This document shows positions 34,373 to 42,696 of a stretch of 64,000 nucleotides of DNA, piece after piece. Position 1 is the first letter of the stretch. The number at the start of each line of letters is the position of its first letter. The translations under genes were made by a program, and so were the position numbers. Location: the NCBI RefSeq assembly GCF_001870435.1, contig NZ_MDDR01000057.1, positions 330,053 to 394,052 on the forward strand, written 5' to 3'. A model generated the notes under the pieces. It was not told the origin of the DNA, searched no databases, and worked only from the letters and a program-made list of their open reading frames with translations. Source of the stretch: Pseudomonas costantinii (GTDB lineage Bacteria > Pseudomonadota > Gammaproteobacteria > Pseudomonadales > Pseudomonadaceae).

Positions 34373-35377
34373 ATGAACAAGAAAAAGTCTGTCACCATCA
34401 GCGACATCGCCAAACGAGTCGGCATGACCACCATCACGGTGTCCCGTGCGCTGAGCAAACCCGACCTGGTCAAGCCTGCCACCCTGGCGCGCATTCTCGA
34501 AGTGGCGCGAGAGCTGGACTACGTGCCCAACACCTTCGCGCGTGGGCTCAAGCGCAGCGAAAGCCTGATCATCGGCGTGATCACCGCGTCGGTTGATAAC
34601 CCGTTCTACAGCGAGATGATCAAGGCGATTTCCCGCGAGGCAAAGCAGCACGGCTACACCATCATGCTGGTGGACACCGACGAGTTGGAAGAGCTGGAAA
34701 GCAAAGCCGTCGACACCCTGCTGGGCTACCGCGTAGCAGGAATCATCCTGTCGCCGGTCTCCGACGAGCCGAGTTACCAACCCGACTACCTGGAACGCCT
34801 GGGTAACGGCAAGACCCCGGTGGTGCTACTCGACCGCACCATTCATGACAGCCCGTTCAGCCGCGTGGTACTCGACAACTACCACAGCGGCATCCAGGCC
34901 GCGCACTACCTGCTGCGCCAAACACCAGACCTCAAGCGCCTGCTGGTGCTCACCGGCCCCGAGCATTCACGCATCACCGTGGAGCGCCTCAAAGGCCTGC
35001 GCGAGGTACTGGCTGAACACCCACAGGTGCTGGTCGAAGTACAAGCCGGTGACTACACGCTGATGCCGTCTTACCTGCACACCCTCGACTACCTGGCCGA
35101 ACACGCCGCGCCGGACGCGATCATGGGGTTCAACCAGTTGATCACCCTCGGCGCCCTGCGCGCGCTGCGCATGCACAACATCCCCCACGACAGCCTGACC
35201 ATCTGCGGCATCGACCGCCTGCCCTTCGCCGACATCTTCGGCGTGCCGATCGCCTGCGTGGCCCACGATGCGTCCCTGGCGGGCAGCAGCGCGGTTCGCC
35301 TGCTGCTCGACCGCCTGGAAGACCCATACAAACCACGGGACAAGGTGGTCATCGCCGGGAAGTTGGAAAACGGCTAA
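34373..35377 (+). CDS. LacI-family transcriptional regulator of the polyol operon
   Basis: A 334-residue LacI/GalR regulator: DNA-binding domain (about 5-55, VTISDIAKRVGMTTITVSRALSKPDLVKPATLARI) and a periplasmic-binding-protein-like effector domain (about 62-330). It belongs near the GntR (gluconate)-type members. It converges on the sugar operon with overlapping stop codons (TAA 35375-35377, TAG on the other strand). Its likely operator is the perfect 20-bp palindrome upstream of the distal binding-protein gene (42309-42328). The ATG at 34373 was chosen to remove an upstream non-conserved leader. Confidence 0.9.
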   Translation: MNKKKSVTISDIAKRVGMTTITVSRALSKPDLVKPATLARILEVARELDYVPNTFARGLKRSESLIIGVITASVDNPFYSEMIKAISREAKQHGYTIMLVDTDELEELESKAVDTLLGYRVAGIILSPVSDEPSYQPDYLERLGNGKTPVVLLDRTIHDSPFSRVVLDNYHSGIQAAHYLLRQTPDLKRLLVLTGPEHSRITVERLKGLREVLAEHPQVLVEVQAGDYTLMPSYLHTLDYLAEHAAPDAIMGFNQLITLGALRALRMHNIPHDSLTICGIDRLPFADIFGVPIACVAHDASLAGSSAVRLLLDRLEDPYKPRDKVVIAGKLENG

Positions 35378-36099
35378 CGGCTGGTGTAGCCGCCGTCGAT
35401 CGGCAGGCTTACGCCGCTGATCATGCTGGCGGCATCGCTCAGCAGGAACAGCACCGGCAACGCGACTTCCACCGTCTCAGCGAAACGCCCCAATGGGATG
35501 GCCGCCAGCGCCGGGTCGCGTTTGGCCGGGTCAGACCAGGCCATGGCTGCCATTGGCGTGAGGGTGACCGTGGGGTTGACGCTGTTGACGCGAATACCAA
35601 AGCGACCCCATTCGGCGCATTGCACGCGGGTGATTGCATCCAACGCAGCCTTGGAGGCGCAGTAACTGAGGTGATCATCCAGCGCCACCAACGACGCCTG
35701 GCTGGAGACGTTGACGATGCTGCCGGCAATGTTCGCCTCAATCATCTTTGCGGCGACACGGCTGGCGACCTGGGCGGCGGCGCGGGCGTTGACGTTCATC
35801 ACTTGGTCAAAGGCGTCGGCGCTGATGGCGGCGGCGGGTTCGAGGCGCGAGATGCCCGCGCAGTTGACCAGGCCGTGGAGGGGCGGAAGGTCTTGCAAGG
35901 CTTTGTCGAGGGCCACGCTGTCGGCGATGTCCATGCTCAGCGTGTGGCAGCCCAATTGGGACAGGGCTTGCACGTCACGGCCAAGCGCGAAGACTTCGGC
36001 GCCGCTGGCGATCAGCTGCTGGGCGATTTCGCGACCGATGCCGCTACTGGCGCCGGTGACGAGTATGCGCTGGTGAGTGAAATCGAAGGCTGCGTTCAT
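35374..36099 (-). CDS. SDR oxidoreductase resembling L-xylulose reductase (DCXR-like)
   Basis: A 241-residue short-chain dehydrogenase. Cofactor motif TGASSGIGRE (about 17-26), catalytic Ser in NVSSQAS, Tyr and Lys in YCASK (about 146-150) are all present. The C-terminal part (RVNSVNPTVTLTPM, AMAWSDPAKR, IPLGRFAE, VLFLLSDAASMISGVSLPIDGGY) closely follows the dicarbonyl/L-xylulose reductase group. It would interconvert a keto-sugar and a sugar alcohol. Last gene of the leftward polyol operon. A REP palindrome sits in the gap before it. Confidence 0.87.
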   Translation of the reverse strand: MNAAFDFTHQRILVTGASSGIGREIAQQLIASGAEVFALGRDVQALSQLGCHTLSMDIADSVALDKALQDLPPLHGLVNCAGISRLEPAAAISADAFDQVMNVNARAAAQVASRVAAKMIEANIAGSIVNVSSQASLVALDDHLSYCASKAALDAITRVQCAEWGRFGIRVNSVNPTVTLTPMAAMAWSDPAKRDPALAAIPLGRFAETVEVALPVLFLLSDAASMISGVSLPIDGGYTSR

Positions 36100-36130
36100 G
36101 AATAAAAATCTCAAAAACAATGAAGATCCA

Positions 36131-36160
36131 ATGTAGGAGCTGGCTTGCCTGCTCCCACAT
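36131..36160. repeat. REP palindrome within the polyol operon
   Basis: ATGTAGGAGC at 36131-36140 pairs with GCTCCCACAT at 36151-36160 around GGCTTGCC. One base pair is mismatched. It lies in the 78-bp gap between the kinase and SDR genes. Confidence 0.8.
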
Positions 36161-36177
36161 TTCTGGACCGTGTGAAT

Positions 36178-37710
36178 TCAGTTGTTTTGCAAGCTATGCA
36201 TGATGGGTTTGAGGGCGGGATACAGCTTCAAATACTCGGCAAACGCTTGCTCATAGGCCGTGACATTTTCCCGCTTCGGCTGCGCCCGCAGTTCCAACTG
36301 CACCCACCCCTGCTCCATCTCCCCATCACTCACCAACCCCACGGTATGCGCCGCCAACAACGCCGCACCCAAGGCCGCTTCCACCTCCTGAACAATGGTG
36401 TACACCGGGTAGCGCGTGACATCCGCGATGATCTGCATCCACAAATCCGAATGGCTGGCACCCCCTACCACAATCAGGCGAGGGTCCAGCGAGTGCGCAC
36501 CACGCGTGCCCGCCTCGATGTTATGGCGCAGGGCAAAACTCACGCCCTCCAGCACCGCACGATAGAGGTGAATCCGGCTGTGATAGAGGTTGAGTCCGAC
36601 AAAACTGCCACTGGCGTGGTCGTCCCACACCGGGCTGCGTTCACCCATCAAATACGGCAGGAACAACAAACCTTCGCTGCCCGCCGGGATCTTCATCGCT
36701 GCCTGTTCCAGTAGCGCCAGGCTGTCTTGCCCGGTGGCCTTGGCCTGTTGCTCTTCGGCCTGGCAAAACTGCTCGCGAAACCAACTGACCGACGCCCCGG
36801 CGGTGATCGCGCCACCAAAGATGTACAGGTCCTGATGGCCGTTGTAGACGTGGGGCATGCTCACCAAACCATGGTGTGCATCCACCTGCTGGTTCAGATA
36901 ACCCCAGCACATGCTGGTGCCGATCATCGCCACATGATTGCCCGGCTGCGTGACGCCAGCGGCCAGGGTGGCCATGGCCGCATCAACGCCACCGGCCAGT
37001 ATCGGCGTGCCCGCCTGCAAGCCCAGGCGCTCAGCCCAGTGAGCTTGCAGGCCGCCCACCACATCGCCTGAATACACCAACCGCTGCGGCATCATCGCCT
37101 GCGGAATGCCCAAGGCATCGAGCATTTCGGCGGACCAACCGCGCGTCTTCACGTCGTAAACGCCGCCAATATTGCCGGCGCTGCTGTGGTCCACCGCCAA
37201 CTCACCGGTGAAACACCAGTTGATATAGCTGTTGGGCGGCAGCAAGTAGCGCGTGTTCGCCCATACATCAGGCTGATGCTGTTTGAGCCAGAGCATCTTG
37301 GTGAAACCGTAGTAGCTGTCCACCGAGTTGCCGGTGACCTCGAACAACCGCTCCAGGTCCACGTGTTCACGCACCCACGCCACCTGCTCGCCGGCGCGGC
37401 GATCCATCCAGATCAGACACGGATGCAGCGGCGTAATCTGTGCATCCACCGCAATCCCCGAGCCGCCGTACAGGCTGCTGATACACAGCGCCTTGACCTG
37501 CTCCGATGCCACGCCAGCCTTGACCATGCACTGTGAAACACACGCCTGGACCGCATCCAGCCAGACCTGCGGCCATTGCTCGGCCCAGCGCACTTTCGGG
37601 GTATCCACGCGATACCCCTGGCTGTGCTGGGCGATGATCGTGCCTTGACCATCCACCAGCAATGCCTTGGTGCTCTGGGTCCCAATATCGACACCCATTA
37701 CGTAATTCAT
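36178..37710 (-). CDS. FGGY-family carbohydrate kinase
   Basis: A 510-residue ATP-dependent sugar kinase. The N-terminal phosphate-binding segment GVDIGTQSTKALLVD (about 5-19), the WxQ-like AEQWPQVWLDAV, the catalytic-region Asp in GGVDAAMATLAAG (about 246-258), and the C-terminal family signature GGASHSDLWMQIIADV are visible. Related enzymes act on xylulose, L-xylulose, erythritol or erythrulose. The neighbours (a polyol dehydrogenase and an L-xylulose-reductase-like SDR) suggest a ketopentose or ketotetrose substrate. It begins one base after the dehydrogenase stop. Confidence 0.88.
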   Translation of the reverse strand: MNYVMGVDIGTQSTKALLVDGQGTIIAQHSQGYRVDTPKVRWAEQWPQVWLDAVQACVSQCMVKAGVASEQVKALCISSLYGGSGIAVDAQITPLHPCLIWMDRRAGEQVAWVREHVDLERLFEVTGNSVDSYYGFTKMLWLKQHQPDVWANTRYLLPPNSYINWCFTGELAVDHSSAGNIGGVYDVKTRGWSAEMLDALGIPQAMMPQRLVYSGDVVGGLQAHWAERLGLQAGTPILAGGVDAAMATLAAGVTQPGNHVAMIGTSMCWGYLNQQVDAHHGLVSMPHVYNGHQDLYIFGGAITAGASVSWFREQFCQAEEQQAKATGQDSLALLEQAAMKIPAGSEGLLFLPYLMGERSPVWDDHASGSFVGLNLYHSRIHLYRAVLEGVSFALRHNIEAGTRGAHSLDPRLIVVGGASHSDLWMQIIADVTRYPVYTIVQEVEAALGAALLAAHTVGLVSDGEMEQGWVQLELRAQPKRENVTAYEQAFAEYLKLYPALKPIMHSLQNN

Positions 37711-37711
37711 A

Positions 37712-38791
37712 TCAAAGCACCGGCTTCAACAGCACCTTGATCGACTTCGTCGAGTTGGCAAGCTCGAACGCCTCGGCAAAGTCATCCAGCGGGAAGTCAT
37801 GGGTGACGATGCCTTTGGAGGTGACCAGGCCTCGTTCGAACAAGTCGATGGCAATCGGGTAGCAGTAAGGCCCGAGGTGGGCACCGCGTACGTCCAACTC
37901 CTTGCGGTCGCCGATGATTGACCAGTCGACGCTGGTCTCGGCACCAAACACGCTGAACTCGACAAAACGCCCGAGCTTGCGGATCAGATCCAAGCCTTGG
38001 GTAACACCTGCCGGTACGCCGGTGGTTTCGATATACACGTCGCAGCCGTAGTTATCGGTCAGGCCGTTGATAATCTCGCGGGCGTTGTCGCGGGACGGGT
38101 TGATCACCACGTCGGCACCGAATTTCTTCGCCAGCTCCAGGCGCTCGTCAACCATGTCGATCACGACCAGTTTTTTCGGGGTTTTCAGCGCTGCGACCTG
38201 GACCATGCACAGGCCGAGGGTGCCCGCGCCGGCAATCACCACCACGTCATCGAGCTGAACATCGCCACGGTTGACCGTGTGGATCGAACAGGCCATCGGT
38301 TCCACCAACGCCGAGTCTTCCAGCGACACTGCCTCCGGAATCTTGTGCACGATGGCCGTCTTGGGAATACGCATGTATTGGGCCATGCCGCCTTCGGCCA
38401 CTTCACGCTGGAAGCCGAAGATGTTGTGCACTTCACACATCCAATATTTGCCCGACTTGCAGAAACGGCACTTACCGCACGGCACGATCTGCTCAGCGAT
38501 CACCTTGTCGCCGACCTTGACCTCGAAGTGCTCCTCGGCACCCTCGCCCACTTCCACCACATAGCCAAAAAATTCGTGCCCCGGCACCACCGGCGCCTTG
38601 ACCCACGGGTTATCGCCACCCCAGAACATCGCCGCGCCCGAGTGGCATTTGCAGTCACTGGCGCAGATGCCACAGGCGGCGATGCGGATCACCAGTTCAT
38701 TAGGGCGCGCCTGGGGTTTACTGATGCGCTGCAGGCGATAGTCTTTCGGGCCGTGGCAGACGACGGCTTGCATTTCGGTGTGTTTGTCCAT
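37712..38791 (-). CDS. zinc-dependent polyol dehydrogenase (sorbitol/threitol dehydrogenase type)
   Basis: A 359-residue medium-chain dehydrogenase. Catalytic zinc ligands are predicted at CGICASD (Cys about 37) and GHEFFG (His-Glu about 70). The structural zinc site shows only three clear cysteines in CGKCRFCKSGKYWMC plus a fourth at the end, and the NAD motif is GAGTLGLCMVQ (about 186-196). It likely oxidises a sugar alcohol to a ketose that the adjacent kinase phosphorylates. Resembles proteins annotated as erythritol/L-threitol dehydrogenase, but I cannot fix the substrate. It follows the permease gene by 28 bp. Confidence 0.87.
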   Translation of the reverse strand: MDKHTEMQAVVCHGPKDYRLQRISKPQARPNELVIRIAACGICASDCKCHSGAAMFWGGDNPWVKAPVVPGHEFFGYVVEVGEGAEEHFEVKVGDKVIAEQIVPCGKCRFCKSGKYWMCEVHNIFGFQREVAEGGMAQYMRIPKTAIVHKIPEAVSLEDSALVEPMACSIHTVNRGDVQLDDVVVIAGAGTLGLCMVQVAALKTPKKLVVIDMVDERLELAKKFGADVVINPSRDNAREIINGLTDNYGCDVYIETTGVPAGVTQGLDLIRKLGRFVEFSVFGAETSVDWSIIGDRKELDVRGAHLGPYCYPIAIDLFERGLVTSKGIVTHDFPLDDFAEAFELANSTKSIKVLLKPVL

Positions 38792-38819
38792 GGTGTTCGG
38801 TCCTGTTTTTGTTAGGAGT

Positions 38820-39788
38820 TTATTTATGGCGCTGACGGCTGATAAAGATCGCCAGCAAGATGATTGCGCCTTTGATCACGCTCTGGACGTAGGGCGAGAC
38901 CCCGAGCATGTTCAATCCGTTATTCAATACGCCGAGCAGCATGGCGCCGAGCAAGGTGCCGACGATCACACCGCGCCCACCCGCGATCGAAGCTCCGCCC
39001 AACACCACGGCCGCGATTGCATCCAGCTCGAACGAGACGCCGGCATTCGGCTGGCCGCTCATCAGGCGTGAGGTCAGCACCAGCCCGGCAATCGCCGCGG
39101 TCAGGCCACTGATGCCGTACACCAGCAACTTGAAGCGCGCCGCCCGCACCCCGGACAAACGCACCGCTTCTTCATTGCCGCCGATGGCGTAGATGTAGCG
39201 ACCGATACGCGTGTGTTGCAGCAGCACATAGGCCGCGAGATAGGTGATCAACATGATCAGGATCGGTACGTCTATGCCGAACAGGCTTTGGCGACCGAAG
39301 AAGCCGAACCACTCCGGCAGCCCGGAAATCGGATAGCCGTCGGTGTACATCAAGCCCAGGCCACGGGCGATGCCCATGGTCGCCAGGGTGACGATGATCG
39401 GAGGCATATGCAGGTAGGCGACGAACAACCCGTTGCCGATACCGAAGGCCACGCCGATCAACATGCCCGCGCCAATCGCCAAGCCTGGTGGCAAGCCCGC
39501 AACCATCAACCCGGCGGTCAAGGTGCCGGACAACGCCATCACCGGCCCCACCGACAAGTCGATACCGCCGGTGAGAATCACGCAGGTCATGCCCACCGCG
39601 ATAATCGCGTTGATCGACACCTGGCGGGCGATGTTCGACAGGTTGCTGGCGGTCAGGAATGTGTCGCTGGCGAGGATCATCACCAGGGTCACCACCACCA
39701 GCCCGACAAAGGGATAAAACGCCGGTGAACGCACCAACCGCGCCAGGTTCAGGCGCAGGCGGCCGCTGTCAGCGGTGTTAATGGACAT
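38820..39788 (-). CDS. sugar ABC transporter permease (RbsC-like)
   Basis: A 322-residue inner-membrane permease with about nine hydrophobic segments and the RbsC-family landmarks AIIAVGMTCVILTGGIDLSVGPVMALSGTL and DAIAAVVLGGASIAGGRGVIVGTLLGAMLLGVLNNGLNMLGV. I chose the ATG at 39788 (MSINTADSGRLRLN). It overlaps the ATPase stop by 11 bp, a coupled start, and removes a non-conserved leader. Channel subunit of the polyol importer. Confidence 0.91.
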   Translation of the reverse strand: MSINTADSGRLRLNLARLVRSPAFYPFVGLVVVTLVMILASDTFLTASNLSNIARQVSINAIIAVGMTCVILTGGIDLSVGPVMALSGTLTAGLMVAGLPPGLAIGAGMLIGVAFGIGNGLFVAYLHMPPIIVTLATMGIARGLGLMYTDGYPISGLPEWFGFFGRQSLFGIDVPILIMLITYLAAYVLLQHTRIGRYIYAIGGNEEAVRLSGVRAARFKLLVYGISGLTAAIAGLVLTSRLMSGQPNAGVSFELDAIAAVVLGGASIAGGRGVIVGTLLGAMLLGVLNNGLNMLGVSPYVQSVIKGAIILLAIFISRQRHK

Positions 39789-41286
39789 ATTCACTTGAGC
39801 CCCCTGTTGCATGGCGCATGACCTCTTGAGGATTGACGGCGGACGCTTCGAGTAGCTTGACGATGGCGCCCTTGTGGAACACGGCGACGCGGTCACACAT
39901 GCCGATGACTTCGGGCAGTTCGGAGGAAATCATGATGATTGCGTAGCCCTGCTCGGTGAGGCTGCGCATCAAGGCGTAGATCTGCGCCTTGGCGCCAACG
40001 TCGATGCCGCGCGTGGGCTCGTCGAACACCAGCACGTCGCAGTGGTGGTTGATCCAGCGCGCGATCACGACTTTTTGCTGGTTACCACCGCTGAGGTTGA
40101 ACACTCGGCTTTCGCCACTGGGGGCCTTGATCGACAGTTGCTTCATCAGGCTGTCGACACTCGCGCACTCGCGGCCCTTGTCGATCAAACCCGAGGCGTT
40201 CTGGTACTTGGGCAGGTTGTTCAGGGAGATGTTTTCACGAATGCTGAAATCGGTGATCAGCCCCTCGCTCTTGCGGCTTTCCGGGAGCAATCCAATGCCA
40301 TGGGCCAGGGCTTGCGCCGGGTCGTCCAGCGTGACCTTTTCGCCGCGCAGCCACACGTCTTTGCTCACCGACGGCAGCGCGCCCATCATGCCCAGCGCCA
40401 GTTCAGTGCGACCGGAACCGACCAAACCAGCGAAGCCGAGGATCTCGCCCTTGTGCAGCTGGAAACTGTTGTGGGGACCGTTGCGTACCAGCTGGATGTC
40501 CTTGACCTCCAATAACAGCGGGCCGCGTTCGTTCGTCGGTTTGGGCGGAAAACTGCTTTCCAGGCGACGGCCCACCATCATCTCGACCAGGCGGTCGATG
40601 TCGCTGTCAGCCACATCGGTAACCCCCACATTGCCGCCGTCACGCAGCACGCTGATGCGATCGCACACCTGGAAAATCTCCTCCAGGTGGTGGGAGATAA
40701 AAATCACCGCCACGCCCTGGCGCTTGAGTTCACGCATGATCTCGAACAGCAGTTCGGCTTCGCTGGGTGTGAGGGTGGCGGTCGGTTCATCCAGCACCAG
40801 CAAGCGCGCATCCAGAGCCAGGGCCTTGGCGATTTCGACAAACTGCTGCTCGGCCACACTCAGGTGCTTGACCGCGCATTGCAGGTCGATGGTCACGCCC
40901 AGGCGCTTGAATAACGCCTCGGACGCCTCGACCATCTCGCGTTTGCGCAGCAGGCCAAAGCGGTTGCTCAGCTCATGGCCGAGGAAGATATTTTCCACCG
41001 CTGTGAGGTAGGGAATCAGACTGAATTCCTGGAACACGATGCCGATACCGGCGGCAATTGCATCGCGGTAGGTCGCGAAATGCTGCGCCTGGCCGTCGAT
41101 CAGAATCTGGCCTTCGTCCTGATGCTCGACGCCGCCGAGGATTTTCATCAGGGTTGATTTGCCCGCGCCATTTTCCCCAAGCAACGCGTGAATTTCGCCA
41201 CGTTCCACTTGCAGATTGATCGACTTGAGGGCCTGCACCCCCGGATAACGCTTACAGATATTTTCCAGCTTCAGAAGACTGCTCAT
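39778..41286 (-). CDS. sugar ABC transporter ATPase (RbsA-like, two nucleotide-binding domains)
   Basis: A 502-residue tandem ATPase. The first half has Walker A GENGAGKST (about 36-44), signature-like LSVAEQQFVEIAKAL and Walker B LLVLDEPTATLT. The second has a degenerate Walker A (GLVGSGRTEL) but intact LSGGNQQKVVIARW and VLVFDEPTRGIDVG, as in RbsA and its relatives, where only the first site hydrolyses well. It follows the binding-protein gene by 63 bp containing a hairpin. Confidence 0.93.
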   Translation of the reverse strand: MSSLLKLENICKRYPGVQALKSINLQVERGEIHALLGENGAGKSTLMKILGGVEHQDEGQILIDGQAQHFATYRDAIAAGIGIVFQEFSLIPYLTAVENIFLGHELSNRFGLLRKREMVEASEALFKRLGVTIDLQCAVKHLSVAEQQFVEIAKALALDARLLVLDEPTATLTPSEAELLFEIMRELKRQGVAVIFISHHLEEIFQVCDRISVLRDGGNVGVTDVADSDIDRLVEMMVGRRLESSFPPKPTNERGPLLLEVKDIQLVRNGPHNSFQLHKGEILGFAGLVGSGRTELALGMMGALPSVSKDVWLRGEKVTLDDPAQALAHGIGLLPESRKSEGLITDFSIRENISLNNLPKYQNASGLIDKGRECASVDSLMKQLSIKAPSGESRVFNLSGGNQQKVVIARWINHHCDVLVFDEPTRGIDVGAKAQIYALMRSLTEQGYAIIMISSELPEVIGMCDRVAVFHKGAIVKLLEASAVNPQEVMRHATGGSSEYVH

Positions 41287-41319
41287 ACCGCCGACCTCGT
41301 ATTCAGAAGGAAACCTTAA

Positions 41320-41340
41320 GCCCCACGGTTTGCGTGGGGC
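41320..41340 (-). other. stem-loop between binding-protein and ATPase genes
   Basis: GCCCCACG at 41320-41327 pairs perfectly with CGTGGGGC at 41333-41340 around a 5-base loop. It lies just after the binding-protein stop on the minus strand. It lacks a strong T-run, so partial termination or 3'-end protection of the upstream message is more likely than full termination. Confidence 0.7.
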
Positions 41341-41349
41341 CTGGGCGAT

Positions 41350-42273
41350 TTACCAGCTGAAGTCCTTGGCCTTGGCCTGGTCGATCAAGGTGATGTCCAC
41401 CGGAATGGTGGCGGGCACTTGCGAACCCCACTTCTTGGCCAGGGCGATGCCCAGGGCGAGGCGGATTTGGTCACGCGGGTATTGGGCCGAGGTGGCGATG
41501 AATTTGCTGCCGGGCTTCTGGATCGCCTTGATCGCTTCCGGCGCGCCGTCGACGCTTACCAGCTTCACGTCCAGGCCACTGGCTTCAATCGCCGAGAGCG
41601 CGCCGAGTGAGCCGTTGTCATTCACGCTGAAAATGCCCTTGAGGGTCGGTTGGGCCTGCAGCATGTTCTCGGTGACGGTCAGCGCCTGATCACGTTCCTG
41701 CTTGCCGTTCTGGACGCTGACAATCTTGATGTCCGGGTGCTTGGCCACGGCCTCTTTGCAACCGCGTACACGTTCAAGGATCGGTACCACGGCGATGCCG
41801 TCGAGGATCGCGATATTGCCTTTATCGCCGATGTTCTTGGCCAGGTATTCACAGGCCTGGAAGCCGGCGTCGAAGTTTTTCGAGCCGACGAAGGAGTCCA
41901 GCGGGCCATCGGCTTGGGCGTCTACCGCGACTACCACAACACCTACGGCGTGGGCGGACTTGACGGCGGATTGCACACCGACCGAGTCCGTCGGGTTGAT
42001 CAGCAGGATGTCGATGCCTTTTTGCAGCATGTCTTCGACATCGCTGACTTGCTTGGACACGTCGTGGCGGGCGTCGGTGATGATCAGTTTCGCCCCGATG
42101 GTCGCGCCGGCTTCTTCAAGGGCGTTTTTCATGGTGACGAAATAGGGGTTGTTGATTTCCTGGAAAGACGCGCCGATGCGGATGGGCTTGGCAGCGTCGG
42201 CAAACGCTGGGGAAGCGGTGGCTAGGGTGATGCTTGCAGCCAATAAACACAGGGCTTTCGGGAGCATTTTCAT
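41350..42273 (-). CDS. periplasmic sugar/polyol-binding protein (RbsB-like)
   Basis: A 307-residue solute-binding protein. The Sec signal (MKMLPKALCLLAASITLATASPAFA, about 1-25) precedes the two-lobed peripla-BP-4 fold: RIGASFQEINNPYFVTMKNALEEAGA, then LLINPTDSVGVQSAVKSAHAVGVVVVAVDAQADG and a C-terminal INPTDS/VNDNGSLGAL type hinge. First gene of the leftward operon, immediately downstream of the candidate operator. The ligand is probably the polyol metabolised by the dehydrogenase and kinase. The upstream frame to 42363 would read through the operator and was rejected. Confidence 0.9.
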   Translation of the reverse strand: MKMLPKALCLLAASITLATASPAFADAAKPIRIGASFQEINNPYFVTMKNALEEAGATIGAKLIITDARHDVSKQVSDVEDMLQKGIDILLINPTDSVGVQSAVKSAHAVGVVVVAVDAQADGPLDSFVGSKNFDAGFQACEYLAKNIGDKGNIAILDGIAVVPILERVRGCKEAVAKHPDIKIVSVQNGKQERDQALTVTENMLQAQPTLKGIFSVNDNGSLGALSAIEASGLDVKLVSVDGAPEAIKAIQKPGSKFIATSAQYPRDQIRLALGIALAKKWGSQVPATIPVDITLIDQAKAKDFSW

Positions 42274-42308
42274 AGCATGGGTCTCTGTTTTGTTTTTGTT
42301 TTTAGAGC

Positions 42309-42328
42309 AAATGTTATCGATAACATTT
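42309..42328 (-). promoter_or_regulatory. LacI/GalR-type operator of the polyol operon
   Basis: AAATGTTATC followed directly by GATAACATTT is a perfect 20-bp palindrome. Its core ATGTTATCGATAACAT closely resembles the operators of GntR/GalR-type LacI regulators, with the CG centre typical of the family. It lies 36 bp upstream of the binding-protein start, suitable for repression. Confidence 0.88.
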
Positions 42329-42387
42329 TTCGAGAAACTACCAAGGAAGTGTGGGATGCGCAAGTGCCCGTTGGTCGGCTGCCGGGG

Positions 42388-42630
42388 ACATATCCGTTTC
42401 GTTGGTCATGGCCACTTAGGGTTCCGCCCTTACGGCCAGCCCTTTCAAGGTCTTTAGATAGAACAGGCAATAAGTAACCTGTGGCGAGCGGGCTTGTCGG
42501 GTCGCCACAGGGACAGTGTTCGCCCTTAACTGGTTGGTATCAGCCAGATATGGCCAGTTTTTCAAAGACCTTGAAAGAGCTGGCCGTAAGGGCGGAACCC
42601 TAAGTAGCCGTTACCTAAAAAACGGATATG
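42388..42630. repeat. inverted-repeat element of the GAGTACATATCCGTT family, with nested REP palindrome
   Basis: Arms at 42388-42454 and 42562-42630 are inverted copies of each other. Each contains CATATCCGTTT, then CTTAGGGTTCCGCCCTTACGG, then CTTTCAAGGTCTTT. The ~107-bp loop holds a separate palindrome, CCTGTGGCGA (42478-42487) against TCGCCACAGG (42502-42511). This copy has diverged from the 32.4- and 55.5-kb copies within its inner arms. It fills most of the 423-bp gap before the hydroxylase gene. Confidence 0.85.
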
Positions 42631-42696
42631 CACTCGCACATTCCCCACCACCAACTAAGCTCACCCTCCAACAAAAAAGACACCGAGCGCCCCCAA

